Source of the DNA: Aquariibacter albus
GTDB lineage: Bacteria; Pseudomonadota; Gammaproteobacteria; Burkholderiales; Burkholderiaceae_C
NCBI RefSeq assembly: GCF_014145335.1
Contig: NZ_JACIVI010000002.1
Coordinates: 1-64,000, forward strand
Reading direction: 5' to 3'
DNA: 64,000 bases
The position numbers and the translations under genes were made by a program. The notes under the pieces were generated by a model, which was not told the origin of the DNA, did not search any database, and saw only the letters and a program-made list of their open reading frames with translations. Shown piece after piece: positions 1-10,706 of this stretch (position 1 is its first letter; each line of letters opens with the position of its first letter).

Positions 1-300
1 GCGGCGCCGCACCTTGCGCTTGAGGTTCAGGCGCATCGCGCAGTACACCCGGTACACACGCTTGTGGTTCCAGCCGTGCCCGTCCTGACGCAGCCGGTCG
101 AAGCACTTCCAGAACCCCCAGCGTGGGCGCTTTTCCAGCATGCCGTTGATCGCCTGGATGACCGGCGCATCCTTGGCCGCCTGGTCCGTCGTGGGCTTGT
201 ACAACGCCGACCGCGGTAGCCCCACGGCCTAGCAGGCGCGCACTCGGGACAGATGGTGTTCGTCGACCATGATCTGCACCGCAGCTCGCCTGGCGATCGG
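1..300 (-). pseudogene. IS3-family transposase OrfB, partial, with in-frame stop
   Basis: The N-terminal part of the DDE integrase half, in the -1 frame relative to orfA. The stretch TPIARRAAVQIMVDEHHLS leads into RVRAC, then a TAG codon at 231-229, then AVGLPRSALYKPTTD. Related transposases read straight through here (RACQ/R-AVGLSRS), so the TAG looks like a nonsense change, probably from CAG. After it the frame stays open to base 1 and keeps conserved HTH_21 sequence (RPRWGFWKCFDRLR, GHGWNHKRVYRVY). The catalytic DDE domain lies beyond the window. The call rests on one base and would change if that base is a sequencing error. Confidence 0.75.
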
Positions 301-302
301 CG

Positions 303-569
303 TCACAATTTTCGCGACAGCACGTCCTTGATCGCGGCGTTCTCCAGTGCCAGGTCGGCATACATGCGTTTGAGCCGCGCGTTCTCCGCCTCGAGCTCCT
401 TGACGCGCTTGAGCTCGTTGACGGACATGCCCGCGAACTTGCTCTTCCACTGGTAGTACGTCGCCGAGCTGATGCCGTGCTTGCGGCAGACCTCCGCCAC
501 GGCCAGCCCCGTCTCGCCCTCGCTCAGGATCGCCAGGATCTGGCTCTCTGTGATTCTCGACTTCCTCAT
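303..569 (-). CDS. IS3-family transposase OrfA
   Basis: An 88-residue protein that supplies the DNA-binding half of the IS3 transposase. Residues 5-45 form a helix-turn-helix with the motif VCRKHGISSATYYQWK. Residues 53-85 form a leucine-zipper-like helix (ELKRVKELEAENARLKRM). Length and motifs are normal for the IS407 group. The ATG at 569 follows GAGGAAGAGCG, a usable ribosome site. The last codons (SRKL) contain a short A run, CGAAAAT, where a -1 shift into orfB would give the fused transposase. The frame relation between the two ORFs is -1, as expected. The gene itself is intact. Confidence 0.9.
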   Translation of the reverse strand: MRKSRITESQILAILSEGETGLAVAEVCRKHGISSATYYQWKSKFAGMSVNELKRVKELEAENARLKRMYADLALENAAIKDVLSRKL

Positions 570-586
570 CGCTCTTCCTCGAAGAT

Positions 587-618
587 GCGGAAGTCTCCAC
601 TTTCAGGTTGTCTACTCA
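587..618 (-). repeat. Probable terminal inverted repeat of the IS
   Basis: On the minus strand, 618 down to about 587 begins TGAGTAGACAACC and runs to the leader of orfA. The TG start and its position about 50 bases before orfA fit an IS3-family end. The matching repeat at the other end is outside the window, so the exact length is not shown. The first three bases (618-616) also act as the stop codon of the adjoining hsdS fragment. Confidence 0.55.
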
Positions 619-1059
619 GCGGGGGAGCTTACGCGCGTGCTTGATGCGGGCGGCGGCAATGCGGGCTTTGAGCGGGTCGCAGAGGGCGAGGAGTTCGGTG
701 ACGCTGGCGACGATGCGACGTTGCTTGGCTAGGGGCTGAACGGGAAACGCGCACGCACGCAACGGCGTGATGTTGATCGACGCGAGGTTCGTCGTCTGCT
801 TGGATGCGCCAGTGAAGTAGTCGCGTGCCACCGGGCTGTTGAGATACAGCTCAACCCACTGCAGGTCGAGTTCATCCGAACACGGCCGCGCACGGAAGAC
901 ATAGCTCTGATGCAGGCACAGCGGCAGATCGTCGGCCCACATCGCAGTGCGGCCAACCTTGTCCCAATCGCCTCCCTCGGTGATCAGCAGGTCGCCGGCT
1001 TCGAGTCGGTACTTCTCGATCTCGTCGCCCGGAATCTCTTCTTGCTCACGACGCTCCCT
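616..1059 (-). pseudogene. Internal fragment of type I restriction specificity subunit HsdS
   Basis: About 145 residues match the second target-recognition domain and following conserved helix of HsdS: EKYRLEAGDLLITEGGDWDK, then QTTNLASINITPLRACAFPV, then PLAKQRRIVASVTELLALCD. HsdS recognises DNA for type I restriction-modification complexes. The N-terminal recognition domain is missing, because just upstream lies the end of queA (stop at 1125). The C-terminus stops at KLPR with a TGA that belongs to the IS end. Both ends are therefore lost and the fragment cannot work alone. No hsdM or hsdR is in the window. The upstream boundary is approximate. Confidence 0.75.
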
Positions 1060-1124
1060 GGGCGCCGGTCTGGGGCCGGCGATGCCCATGGATTCTGCCG
1101 TCCGCCTTGCGTGGGCCCTGAGCC

Positions 1125-2225
1125 TCACCCCACCCGATCCAGCAGCATCGCATCCCCATAGCTGAAGAAGCGGTAGCGCTGCGCCACCGCGTGGGCGTAG
1201 AGGGCCTGCATGCGGGCGTGGCCGGTGAAGGCGCTGACCAGCATCAGCAGCGTGCTCTTGGGCAGGTGGAAGTTGGTGACGAGGCGCTCGACCACGCGGA
1301 AGCGGAAGCCGGGGGTGATGAAGATGTCGGTCTCCTGCGCGCCGGGGGCGGGCAGGCCGTCGGGGGTGTTGCGGGCGGCGGATTCGAGCGCGCGCAGCGT
1401 GGTGGTGCCGACCGCGACGATGCGGCCGCCGGCCGCGCGGGTGCGGGCGATGGCGTCGACGGTGGCGGCCGGCACCTCGAAGCATTCGCTGTGCATGCGG
1501 TGCTCGCTCAGGCGCTCGGCCCGCACCGGCTGGAAGGTGCCGGCGCCCACATGCAGGGTGACGGCGGCGCGCTGCACGCCGCGCGCGTCCAGGGCGGCCA
1601 GCACGCCTTCGTCGAAGTGCAGCGAGGCGGTCGGCGCGGCCACGGCACCGGGCGCGCGCGCGAAGACGGTCTGGTAGCGGCGCGCGTCCTCGGCATCGTC
1701 GGCATGGGTGATGTAGGGCGGCAGCGGCACGTGGCCGCAGCGGGCCAGCAGGGCCAGGGCCTCGCCGGGGAAGGCCAGGCGGAAGAGGCTGTCCTCCGGC
1801 CCGCAGCGGCCCAGCACCTCGGCGCGGAAGCCGGGGGCGCCGTCGCGGCCATCGAAATCCACCGCCTGCCCGGCCTTGGGCGATTTGCTGGCGCGCAGAT
1901 GGGCCCAGACCTCATGCACCCCCTCCGGCGTGGCCGGTGCGGGCAGCACGCGCTCGACCAGGGCCTCGACCCGGCCGCCGCTGGCCTTGGCGCCATGCAG
2001 GCGGGCGGGGATGACCTGGGTGTCGTTGAAGACCAGCAAGTCGCCCGGATTCAGCAGCGCGGGGAGCTCGCGGAAGACGCGGTCGGCGAAGGGCTCGGCC
2101 CGGCCGTCGAGCAGGCGCGAGGCGCTGCGCTCGGCCGCCGGATGCTGGGCGATCAGCTCGGGCGGCAGGGTGTAGTCGAAATCGGCGAGGCGCAGCTCGG
2201 GGGAGGCTTGGGGGGTGGCGCTCAT
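1125..2225 (-). CDS. queA: S-adenosylmethionine:tRNA ribosyltransferase-isomerase
   Basis: QueA transfers and isomerises the ribosyl group of S-adenosylmethionine onto 7-aminomethyl-7-deazaguanine in tRNA, making epoxyqueuosine at the wobble position of GUN anticodons. The 366-residue protein has the normal length and family motifs: [14 protein letters not shown] near the start, [12 protein letters not shown] around residue 65, [12 protein letters not shown] around 225 and [17 protein letters not shown] near the end. The start ATG at 2225 faces recG across 189 bases. The upstream tRNA-guanine transglycosylase gene (tgt) lies about 23 kb away in this window, so the two queuosine steps are not in one operon here. 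An hsdS fragment begins just downstream. Confidence 0.96.
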   Translation of the reverse strand: MSATPQASPELRLADFDYTLPPELIAQHPAAERSASRLLDGRAEPFADRVFRELPALLNPGDLLVFNDTQVIPARLHGAKASGGRVEALVERVLPAPATPEGVHEVWAHLRASKSPKAGQAVDFDGRDGAPGFRAEVLGRCGPEDSLFRLAFPGEALALLARCGHVPLPPYITHADDAEDARRYQTVFARAPGAVAAPTASLHFDEGVLAALDARGVQRAAVTLHVGAGTFQPVRAERLSEHRMHSECFEVPAATVDAIARTRAAGGRIVAVGTTTLRALESAARNTPDGLPAPGAQETDIFITPGFRFRVVERLVTNFHLPKSTLLMLVSAFTGHARMQALYAHAVAQRYRFFSYGDAMLLDRVG

Positions 2226-2338
2226 GCAGGGGCCCGGCTGGACCGGCCGGGTCGGAGAGAGAACAGGGGGGAAGGGGGCGGGAGGGGCGGAGGCCCCGCG
2301 CGCCGCAGCCGCGATGATGCCGCCGGCCTGAGCCGGAC

Positions 2339-2371
2339 GCCGTCAGGCCCTGCGGCGCTTGGCCTGACGGC
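2339..2371. promoter_or_regulatory. 11-bp inverted repeat in the queA-recG intergenic region
   Basis: Arms GCCGTCAGGCC (2339-2349) and GGCCTGACGGC (2361-2371) pair perfectly across an 11-base loop. The repeat ends 43 bases before the chosen recG ATG, within the divergent queA/recG spacer. There is no T run after either arm, so a simple intrinsic terminator is unlikely. It could be an operator or a leader hairpin of recG. Confidence 0.4.
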
Positions 2372-2414
2372 TGAGCGGCGCGCCCGGTCGGGCCGGCCTC
2401 GGCAGAATGCCGCG

Positions 2415-4841
2415 ATGCCTGCCGCCTCCGCCCCGCCGCCCGCTGCTCCGCGCGGTCGTCGCGCGGCCCCGGCGACGGTCGAGGCCCGGCCGGCCGCCAA
2501 GTCCGCACTCAAGCCCCTGTCGGCCCCGCAGCGGGCGATGGAGCGCCTGGGCCTGACCCGGCCGATCGATCTGGCCCTGCACCTGCCCCTGCGCTACGAG
2601 GACGAGACCCGCCTCACCGCCATCGCCGCCGCCCGGCCCGGCGAGACCGTGCAGGTGGAAGGCACGGTGCGCGAGGCGCAGGTCGAGCTGCGCGGCCGCC
2701 GCCAGCTCGTCGTGCGGCTGGCGGACGCCAGCGGCAGCCTGATGCTGCGCTTCCTGCACTTCTACCCGGCGCAGCAGAAGCTGATGGCGCCCGGCGCCCG
2801 GCTGCGGGTGCGCGGCGAGCTGCGCGGTGGTTTCTTCGGGCCGGAGATGGTCCACCCCACCGTCAAGGCGGTGACGGACGACACCCCGCTGGCCGCTGCG
2901 CTGACGCCGGTCTACCCGGCCAGCGCGCAGCTGCCGCAGGCCTATCTGCGCAAGGCCGTGGCGGCCGGACTGGCGCGGGCGCCGCTGGACGAGATCCTGC
3001 CGCCGGGCGTGGTGCCGGCCGGCCTGCCGACGCTGCGCGAGGCCCTGCGCTTCCTGCACCATCCGGCCCCCGAGGTGGCCCTGGCCACGCTGGAGGATCA
3101 CAGCCATCCGGCCTGGCAGCGCCTGAAGTTCGAGGAGCTGCTGGCCCAGCAGCTCGCGCAGCTGCAGGCCCGCCGCGAGCGCGCCCGCCAGCGCGCGCCC
3201 GTGCTGCGCGGCCGGCCCGGCGGCCTGCATGAGCGCTTGCTCGCCACCCTGCCCTTCGCCCTGACCGGCGCGCAGCGCCGCTGCGCGGAAGAGATCGCCG
3301 CCGACCTGGCCGGCCTGGCGCCGGCTGGCGCCGACACCCCGCCGCCGGCCGGTCCCAGTCCCATGCACCGCCTGCTGCAGGGCGACGTCGGCTCGGGCAA
3401 GACGGTGGTGGCTGCGCTGGCCGCCGCCATCGCGCTGGATGCCGGCTGGCAGTGCGCGCTGATGGCGCCCACCGAGATCCTGGCCGAGCAGCATGCGCGC
3501 AAGCTGGTCGACTGGCTGGTGCCGCTGGGCGTGGGCGTGGCCTGGCTCAGCGGCAGCCGCAAAGGCAAGGCGCGCCAGGCCGAGCTGGCCCGGGTGGCCA
3601 GCGGCGCGGCCCAGCTCGTCGTCGGCACCCATGCCGTGATCCAGGACGAGGTGCGCTTCGCCCGCCTGGGCCTGGCCATCGTCGACGAGCAGCACCGCTT
3701 CGGCGTGGCCCAGCGCCTGGCCCTGCGGCGCAAGCTGGCCGGCGCCGACGCCCTTCCGGGGGCCGAGGTCGCCAGGCCATCGGGCTCAGCGTCTGAGCCC
3801 CACCTGGAGCCGCACCTGCTGATGATGAGCGCCACGCCCATCCCCCGCACCCTGGCGATGACGCTGTTTGCCGACCTGGACCTGAGCACGCTCGACGAGC
3901 TGCCGCCCGGCCGCACCCCCATCGTCACCAAGGTGCTGGCCGAGGCCAAGCGCGAGGCCGTGATCGAGCGCATCCGCGACGAGGTGGCCCAGGGCCGGCA
4001 GGTCTACTGGGTCTGCCCCCTGATCGGCGAAACCGCCGAAGGCGAGGCAGGGGCCGGGGCCGAGCTTCCCGCCGTCGAGCCCCCGCCCCGCCCCCGCGCC
4101 CGCCGGGGCGCGGCCGCCGCCGGCGGCGAGCCGCCCGAGCTGCGCGACGTGATCGCCACCCATGCCGAGCTGTGCGAAGCCCTGGGAGGCCGCGTGCCGG
4201 CGGGGCCGGCCTCGGCCGAGGCGTCGCCTGCCCTGCCCGGGTCGACGGTCGATGCGGTGCCCCAAGGGGTGGCTGCGTCCTCGCCCGCGGGGACGTCGGC
4301 TGCGCCCGCGCCCCTCGTCGGCCTCATCCACGGCCGCCTGCCCGCCGCCGAGAAAGCCGCCGTCATGGCCGACTTCGCCGCCGGCCGCACCCGCCTGCTG
4401 GTGGCCACCACGGTCATCGAAGTGGGCGTGGATGTGCCCAAGGCCAGCCTCATGGTCATCGAGCATGCCGAGCGCTTCGGCCTGGCCCAGCTTCACCAGC
4501 TGCGCGGCCGGGTGGGGCGGGGCTCGGTGGCCAGCGTCTGCGTGCTGATCTACAGCCCGCCGCTCTCGCCCACCGGCCGCGAGCGCCTCAAGGCCATGGC
4601 CGAGACCACCGACGGCTTCGAGATCGCCCGCCGCGACCTGCAGATCCGCGGCCCCGGCGAATTCCTCGGCGCCCGCCAGAGCGGCGTCGCCCTGTTGCGC
4701 TTCGCCGACCTGGAGGAGGACAGCGCCCTGCTGCAGCAGGCCCGCGAGCTCGCCCCCCGCCTGGCCCAGCGCGACCCGCGCATCGCCCAGGCCCAGATCG
4801 ACCGCTGGCTGGGCTCGCGGCAGGAGTTCATGAAGGCCTGA
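2415..4841 (+). CDS. recG: ATP-dependent DNA helicase RecG
   Basis: RecG is the branch-migrating helicase that regresses stalled forks and processes Holliday junctions. Visible motifs are an N-terminal wedge/OB domain (about residues 40-200), Walker A GDVGSGKTVV near residue 325, the DEQH box VDEQHRFGVAQR near 425, MSATPIPRTL near 475, and the GRVGRG helicase motif VI near 700. The protein is 808 residues against about 690 in E. coli. Most of the excess is a Pro/Ala/Gly-rich insertion at about residues 537-635, between CPLIGE and VGLIHGRL. The frame is open far upstream, but conserved sequence begins near MERLGLTRPID. I chose the ATG at 2415; an internal ATG near 2539 is possible. Confidence 0.95.
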   Translation: MPAASAPPPAAPRGRRAAPATVEARPAAKSALKPLSAPQRAMERLGLTRPIDLALHLPLRYEDETRLTAIAAARPGETVQVEGTVREAQVELRGRRQLVVRLADASGSLMLRFLHFYPAQQKLMAPGARLRVRGELRGGFFGPEMVHPTVKAVTDDTPLAAALTPVYPASAQLPQAYLRKAVAAGLARAPLDEILPPGVVPAGLPTLREALRFLHHPAPEVALATLEDHSHPAWQRLKFEELLAQQLAQLQARRERARQRAPVLRGRPGGLHERLLATLPFALTGAQRRCAEEIAADLAGLAPAGADTPPPAGPSPMHRLLQGDVGSGKTVVAALAAAIALDAGWQCALMAPTEILAEQHARKLVDWLVPLGVGVAWLSGSRKGKARQAELARVASGAAQLVVGTHAVIQDEVRFARLGLAIVDEQHRFGVAQRLALRRKLAGADALPGAEVARPSGSASEPHLEPHLLMMSATPIPRTLAMTLFADLDLSTLDELPPGRTPIVTKVLAEAKREAVIERIRDEVAQGRQVYWVCPLIGETAEGEAGAGAELPAVEPPPRPRARRGAAAAGGEPPELRDVIATHAELCEALGGRVPAGPASAEASPALPGSTVDAVPQGVAASSPAGTSAAPAPLVGLIHGRLPAAEKAAVMADFAAGRTRLLVATTVIEVGVDVPKASLMVIEHAERFGLAQLHQLRGRVGRGSVASVCVLIYSPPLSPTGRERLKAMAETTDGFEIARRDLQIRGPGEFLGARQSGVALLRFADLEEDSALLQQARELAPRLAQRDPRIAQAQIDRWLGSRQEFMKA

Positions 4842-4846
4842 GCGAC

Positions 4847-5644
4847 TCACTTATTTGCCGCTCCTTCCGGTGCGGCTTGCTTGGCCTTGTTGGTCGCCTT
4901 CCTCTCAAGTTCTATTGCAAAAGCTTTATTCGCAAAAAGTGCATCCAGTCCCGTATTTTCGACATATTTTCCGAGAGCGCCATCCGCTTGCTCTAGCCCG
5001 CCAATCAAGCTGCATGCGCCGTGGTATGTGATGGCGTCAGCGATGGCGCCTTCAAGGGTGTAGTCTCCTTTGGCGTCTTTGCGTGCCTCAAATATTTTCT
5101 CCATGATGTCGCTGCGTCGCTTGCTGATCCCTTTGACGATGACTTGTGCGGCAACGTCGGCGTAAAAAGAGTGATTCGCTTCAGCCCGAACGCCGCTGGC
5201 CGTTCCTGAAAGGGCTGAAAGATAAGACGCCGCGCCCCCAGTGGTTACGGCCCCTGCTGCCCCGAAAAAGGTTGCGGCAGACCCGTACCAAAAGTTGAGA
5301 TTGGACTGCTTTCTCTTCAAGATGGTCTTGTACTCTTCGCATCGACTGTTTGAGGCCATGATGATGCGGTCTTGAATGCGATTGCGTTCAGCGGATGGGA
5401 AAGGAGACGCCTTCTCTGCTAGAACCTGTTCCAGAAGTGCTTTATCAGTTTGCGTGTTGGCCTTCCCGCCTTTTCTTGCTCCCGGCTTGATTAGCTCAAT
5501 GAGGTCAACTTCGCCAATCGGTATGGTGTCGCCAAAAGGGTCTTCCGAACTGTACTTGGTGCTTTTTACTGCGTCATTGAGGGTTGTGCAGCCAGCTGAT
5601 GCCAAGGCTCCCGTGATGGCTGCGAAAACATAGATGACTCTCAT
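4847..5644 (-). CDS. Putative lipoprotein of unknown function (low GC)
   Basis: A 265-residue protein not assigned to a named family. It begins with a lipoprotein signal (MRVIYVFAAITGALASAGC), so Cys19 is the likely lipidated residue. A central stretch (about 120-150) is small and hydrophobic (FFGAAGAVTTGGAASYLSAL) and could be a membrane hairpin. Charged helical segments lie on both sides, with the dipeptide-rich ends ERNRIQDRII and IEAL. The ATG at 5644 follows GGGAGGAATCC, a strong ribosome site. Base composition is close to 50% GC, far below its neighbours, which points to recent acquisition. It ends five bases from the convergent recG stop and is divergent from oxyR. Confidence 0.75.
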   Translation of the reverse strand: MRVIYVFAAITGALASAGCTTLNDAVKSTKYSSEDPFGDTIPIGEVDLIELIKPGARKGGKANTQTDKALLEQVLAEKASPFPSAERNRIQDRIIMASNSRCEEYKTILKRKQSNLNFWYGSAATFFGAAGAVTTGGAASYLSALSGTASGVRAEANHSFYADVAAQVIVKGISKRRSDIMEKIFEARKDAKGDYTLEGAIADAITYHGACSLIGGLEQADGALGKYVENTGLDALFANKAFAIELERKATNKAKQAAPEGAANK

Positions 5645-5693
5645 GGATTCCTCCCGGATTGATATGGTGCGTTGTCATCGTTATTGGTCTCAG

Positions 5694-5708
5694 GTGTTGC
5701 AGCAACAC
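5694..5708. promoter_or_regulatory. 15-bp palindrome between lipoprotein gene and oxyR
   Basis: GTGTTGC-A-GCAACAC is a perfect 7-1-7 palindrome, 50 bases upstream of the lipoprotein ATG and about 93 bases upstream of oxyR. Its size and position suit a dimeric repressor or a LysR-type site. No regulator can be named from sequence. Confidence 0.45.
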
Positions 5709-5746
5709 ACACCGATTGGTGCTTGGAGGTCGGTGCGAGATCAACT

Positions 5747-5761
5747 ACAAACAATGTTTGT
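5747..5761. promoter_or_regulatory. 15-bp palindrome upstream of oxyR
   Basis: ACAAACA-A-TGTTTGT is a perfect 7-1-7 palindrome centred about 47 bases before the oxyR ATG. It has the same 7-1-7 architecture as the one at 5694-5708 but a different sequence. Position suggests an operator near the oxyR promoter; autoregulation is common for LysR-type genes, but the sequence is not the classic OxyR box. Confidence 0.45.
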
Positions 5762-5800
5762 TTTGGTGAGTTGGCTTACAGAAGCTTGTAGGATTGCTGA

Positions 5801-6736
5801 ATGACCCTCACCGAACTCCGCTACATCGTCGCCGTCGCGCGCGAGCGGCATTTCGGCCGCGCGGCCGAGGCCTGCTTCGTCTCGCAGCCCACGCTCAGCG
5901 TGGCCATCAAGAAGCTGGAGGACGAGCTGGACTGCAAGATCTTCGAGCGCGGCAGCAGCGAGGTCTCGGTCACGCCGCTGGGCGACGAGATCGTCCGCCA
6001 GGCGCAGTCGGTGATCGAGCAGGCGGCCGCGATCAAGGAGATCGCCAAGCGCGGCAAGGACCCGCTGGCCGGCCCGCTTCGCCTGGGCATCATCTACACG
6101 ATCGGGCCCTACCTCTTGCCGGAGCTGGTCCGGAACGCGATCGACCGTGTGCCGCAGATGCCGCTGATGCTGCAGGAGAACTTCACGGTCAAGCTGCTCG
6201 ACATGCTGCGCACCGGTGAGCTGGATGCGGCCATCCTGGCCGAGCCTTTTCCGGACACCGGCCTGGCCGTTGCGCCGCTCTACGACGAGCCCTTCATGGT
6301 GGCCGCACCGGCCACGCATGCCCTGGCCCGGCGCGCATCCGTCAGCGCCGAGGAGCTGAAGCAGGAAACCATGCTGCTGCTCGGCAACGGCCACTGCTTC
6401 CGCGACCACGTGCTGGAGGTCTGCCCCGAGTTCGCCCGCTTCTCCAGCGATGCCGAGGGCATCCGCAAGAGCTTCGAGGGCAGCTCGCTGGAGACGATCA
6501 AGCACATGGTCGCGTCCGGCATGGGCGTGACGGTGGTGCCGCAGCTCAGCATCCCCGAGGCCGGGCAGGCGCCGGCCAATCCGCACCTGCGCTACATCCC
6601 CTTCAGCGATCCGGTGCCCACGCGCCGCGTGGTGCTGGTCTGGCGCCGCACCTTCACCCGCTACGAGGCCATCGCCGCGCTTCGCAATGCGATCTACGCC
6701 TGCGCGCTGCCCGGCGTGAAGCGGCTCACGGCCTGA
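5801..6736 (+). CDS. oxyR: Hydrogen-peroxide-inducible regulator OxyR
   Basis: A LysR-family transcription factor that senses hydrogen peroxide through a reversible disulfide and activates peroxide defence genes. The N-terminal winged helix-turn-helix covers residues 1-60 (ELRYIVAVARERHFGRAAEA, SQPTLSVAIKKLE). The effector domain carries the motif GNGHCFRDHVLEVC, which puts the redox cysteines at 199 and 208, the same numbers as in E. coli OxyR, so function is likely conserved. Length (311) is normal. It converges on katG, the usual OxyR target, across a shared hairpin. Two palindromes lie upstream. Confidence 0.95.
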   Translation: MTLTELRYIVAVARERHFGRAAEACFVSQPTLSVAIKKLEDELDCKIFERGSSEVSVTPLGDEIVRQAQSVIEQAAAIKEIAKRGKDPLAGPLRLGIIYTIGPYLLPELVRNAIDRVPQMPLMLQENFTVKLLDMLRTGELDAAILAEPFPDTGLAVAPLYDEPFMVAAPATHALARRASVSAEELKQETMLLLGNGHCFRDHVLEVCPEFARFSSDAEGIRKSFEGSSLETIKHMVASGMGVTVVPQLSIPEAGQAPANPHLRYIPFSDPVPTRRVVLVWRRTFTRYEAIAALRNAIYACALPGVKRLTA

Positions 6737-6753
6737 GCCTGGTCTGAAGAAGG

Positions 6754-6790
6754 CGCGCCCCGCGGCCTGGATCGCAGGCGGCGGGGCGCG
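6754..6790. terminator. Hairpin between convergent oxyR and katG
   Basis: Arms CGCGCCCCGC (6754-6763) and GCGGGGCGCG (6781-6790) pair perfectly, and the loop itself holds GCCTG/CAGGC, giving about 15 paired bases. It lies 18 bases after the oxyR stop and 86 bases before the katG stop on the other strand. There is no clear T run, so efficiency as an intrinsic terminator is uncertain. Confidence 0.6.
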
Positions 6791-6875
6791 TGGGCTTCAG
6801 CGGGGCCCGGGATCACCGGGCCGGGCGTCGGGCTGCAAGGGGTGGCGGCCGATCGCTTCGAGGAAGCTCGGGGCG

Positions 6876-9137
<2,262 letters not shown>

Positions 9138-9290
9138 CTAGAAGTGGCCCCCGGGCCGGGCAATGAAACTTCGGCAATCGCGGCGATAAGGCTTTTGTCC
9201 GCTGCCGTGGCGCGGGGTGCCGGTTGCGCGGGCCGGTGAACCTGCGCGGCTTGGCCGGCTCTGAGGGCCACGTCCAGACTGCCTTCGGCC

Positions 9291-9905
9291 ATGCCCGATC
9301 CCATCCCGCCTGCCTCCCTTCGCCAGCGCCTCGGGGCCGCCCTGCGCGCCCGCCTGCCCCGCCTGCCCCGCCTGCGCCGGGAGGACCTGGCCCGCCTGCC
9401 GCTGATCGGCCGCCTGGCCGCACCCCTGGGTCGGCCGGCCTTGTGGCAATGGCGGCGCGAGCCGGTGGCACGTGGTGCGGCCATCGGCGCCTTCTTCGCC
9501 TTCGCGACGCCGGTGGCGCAGATCCCGGCGGCCCTGCTCTGTGCCCTGCTGTTCCGGCTGCACCTGCCGACGGCGGCGCTGGCCACCTTCGTCAACTCGC
9601 CGCTGACCTTCGGCCCGGTCTATTACGCGGCTTACCTGCTCGGCGCCTGGCTGCTGGGCCTCAACCCCAGCGCGGCCGAGGCCGAGGCCGCCGCGGCCGG
9701 CGTCTCCGGCGGGCCGGCCTGGGGCGAACGGGCCCTGGCCCTGCTCAGCGGCTCGCTGGTCTTCGCCGTGCTGGCCGCGCTCATGGCCTATGCCCTGGTG
9801 CAGGGCGGCTGGGCCTGGGCCTTGCGCCGCCGGGCCCGGCGCATCCGTGCCCTCCGGCAGGTCGATGCCCGGGCCCGCCCCCGTGGCGGCGCGGGCTGCG
9901 CCTGA
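9291..9905 (+). CDS. DUF2062 membrane protein
   Basis: A 204-residue inner-membrane protein of the DUF2062 family, whose function is not established. The domain signature is visible as WRREPVARGAAIGAFFAFATPV followed by IPAALLCALLF and LATFVNSPLTFGPVY. Two hydrophobic segments lie at about residues 60-110 and another at about 165-190. The first 50 residues are rich in Arg, Leu and Pro. It is divergent from katG and is followed after 18 bases by the ABC ATPase gene, so it may be co-transcribed with the importer. That spacing is the only functional hint. Confidence 0.85.
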   Translation: MPDPIPPASLRQRLGAALRARLPRLPRLRREDLARLPLIGRLAAPLGRPALWQWRREPVARGAAIGAFFAFATPVAQIPAALLCALLFRLHLPTAALATFVNSPLTFGPVYYAAYLLGAWLLGLNPSAAEAEAAAAGVSGGPAWGERALALLSGSLVFAVLAALMAYALVQGGWAWALRRRARRIRALRQVDARARPRGGAGCA

Positions 9906-9923
9906 CACGGCACACTCGCCGCC

Positions 9924-10702
<779 letters not shown>

Positions 10703-10706
<4 letters not shown>

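Larger units (their letters stand above)
1..618 (-). mobile_element. IS3-family element (IS407-like), partial, runs off left edge
   Basis: Part of an insertion sequence on the minus strand: a short orfA (303-569), then orfB in the -1 frame running off the window. The upstream end is placed at 618, where the minus strand begins TGAGTAGACA, because IS3-family ends start with TG. The orfA protein has the helix-turn-helix plus leucine-zipper layout of the IS407 subgroup. The other end and the target duplication lie outside the window. The element interrupts an hsdS fragment. An in-frame TAG in orfB suggests this copy cannot make its own full transposase. Confidence 0.85.

Noticed and set aside
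1191-2414. Long upstream extension of the recG frame
   Set aside because: It runs antisense to queA and has no helicase similarity; the RecG start is better placed at 2415.
9200-9290. TPP riboswitch before the NMT1-type importer
   Set aside because: The conserved CTGAGA and paired loop sequences of the THI element were not found in the leader.
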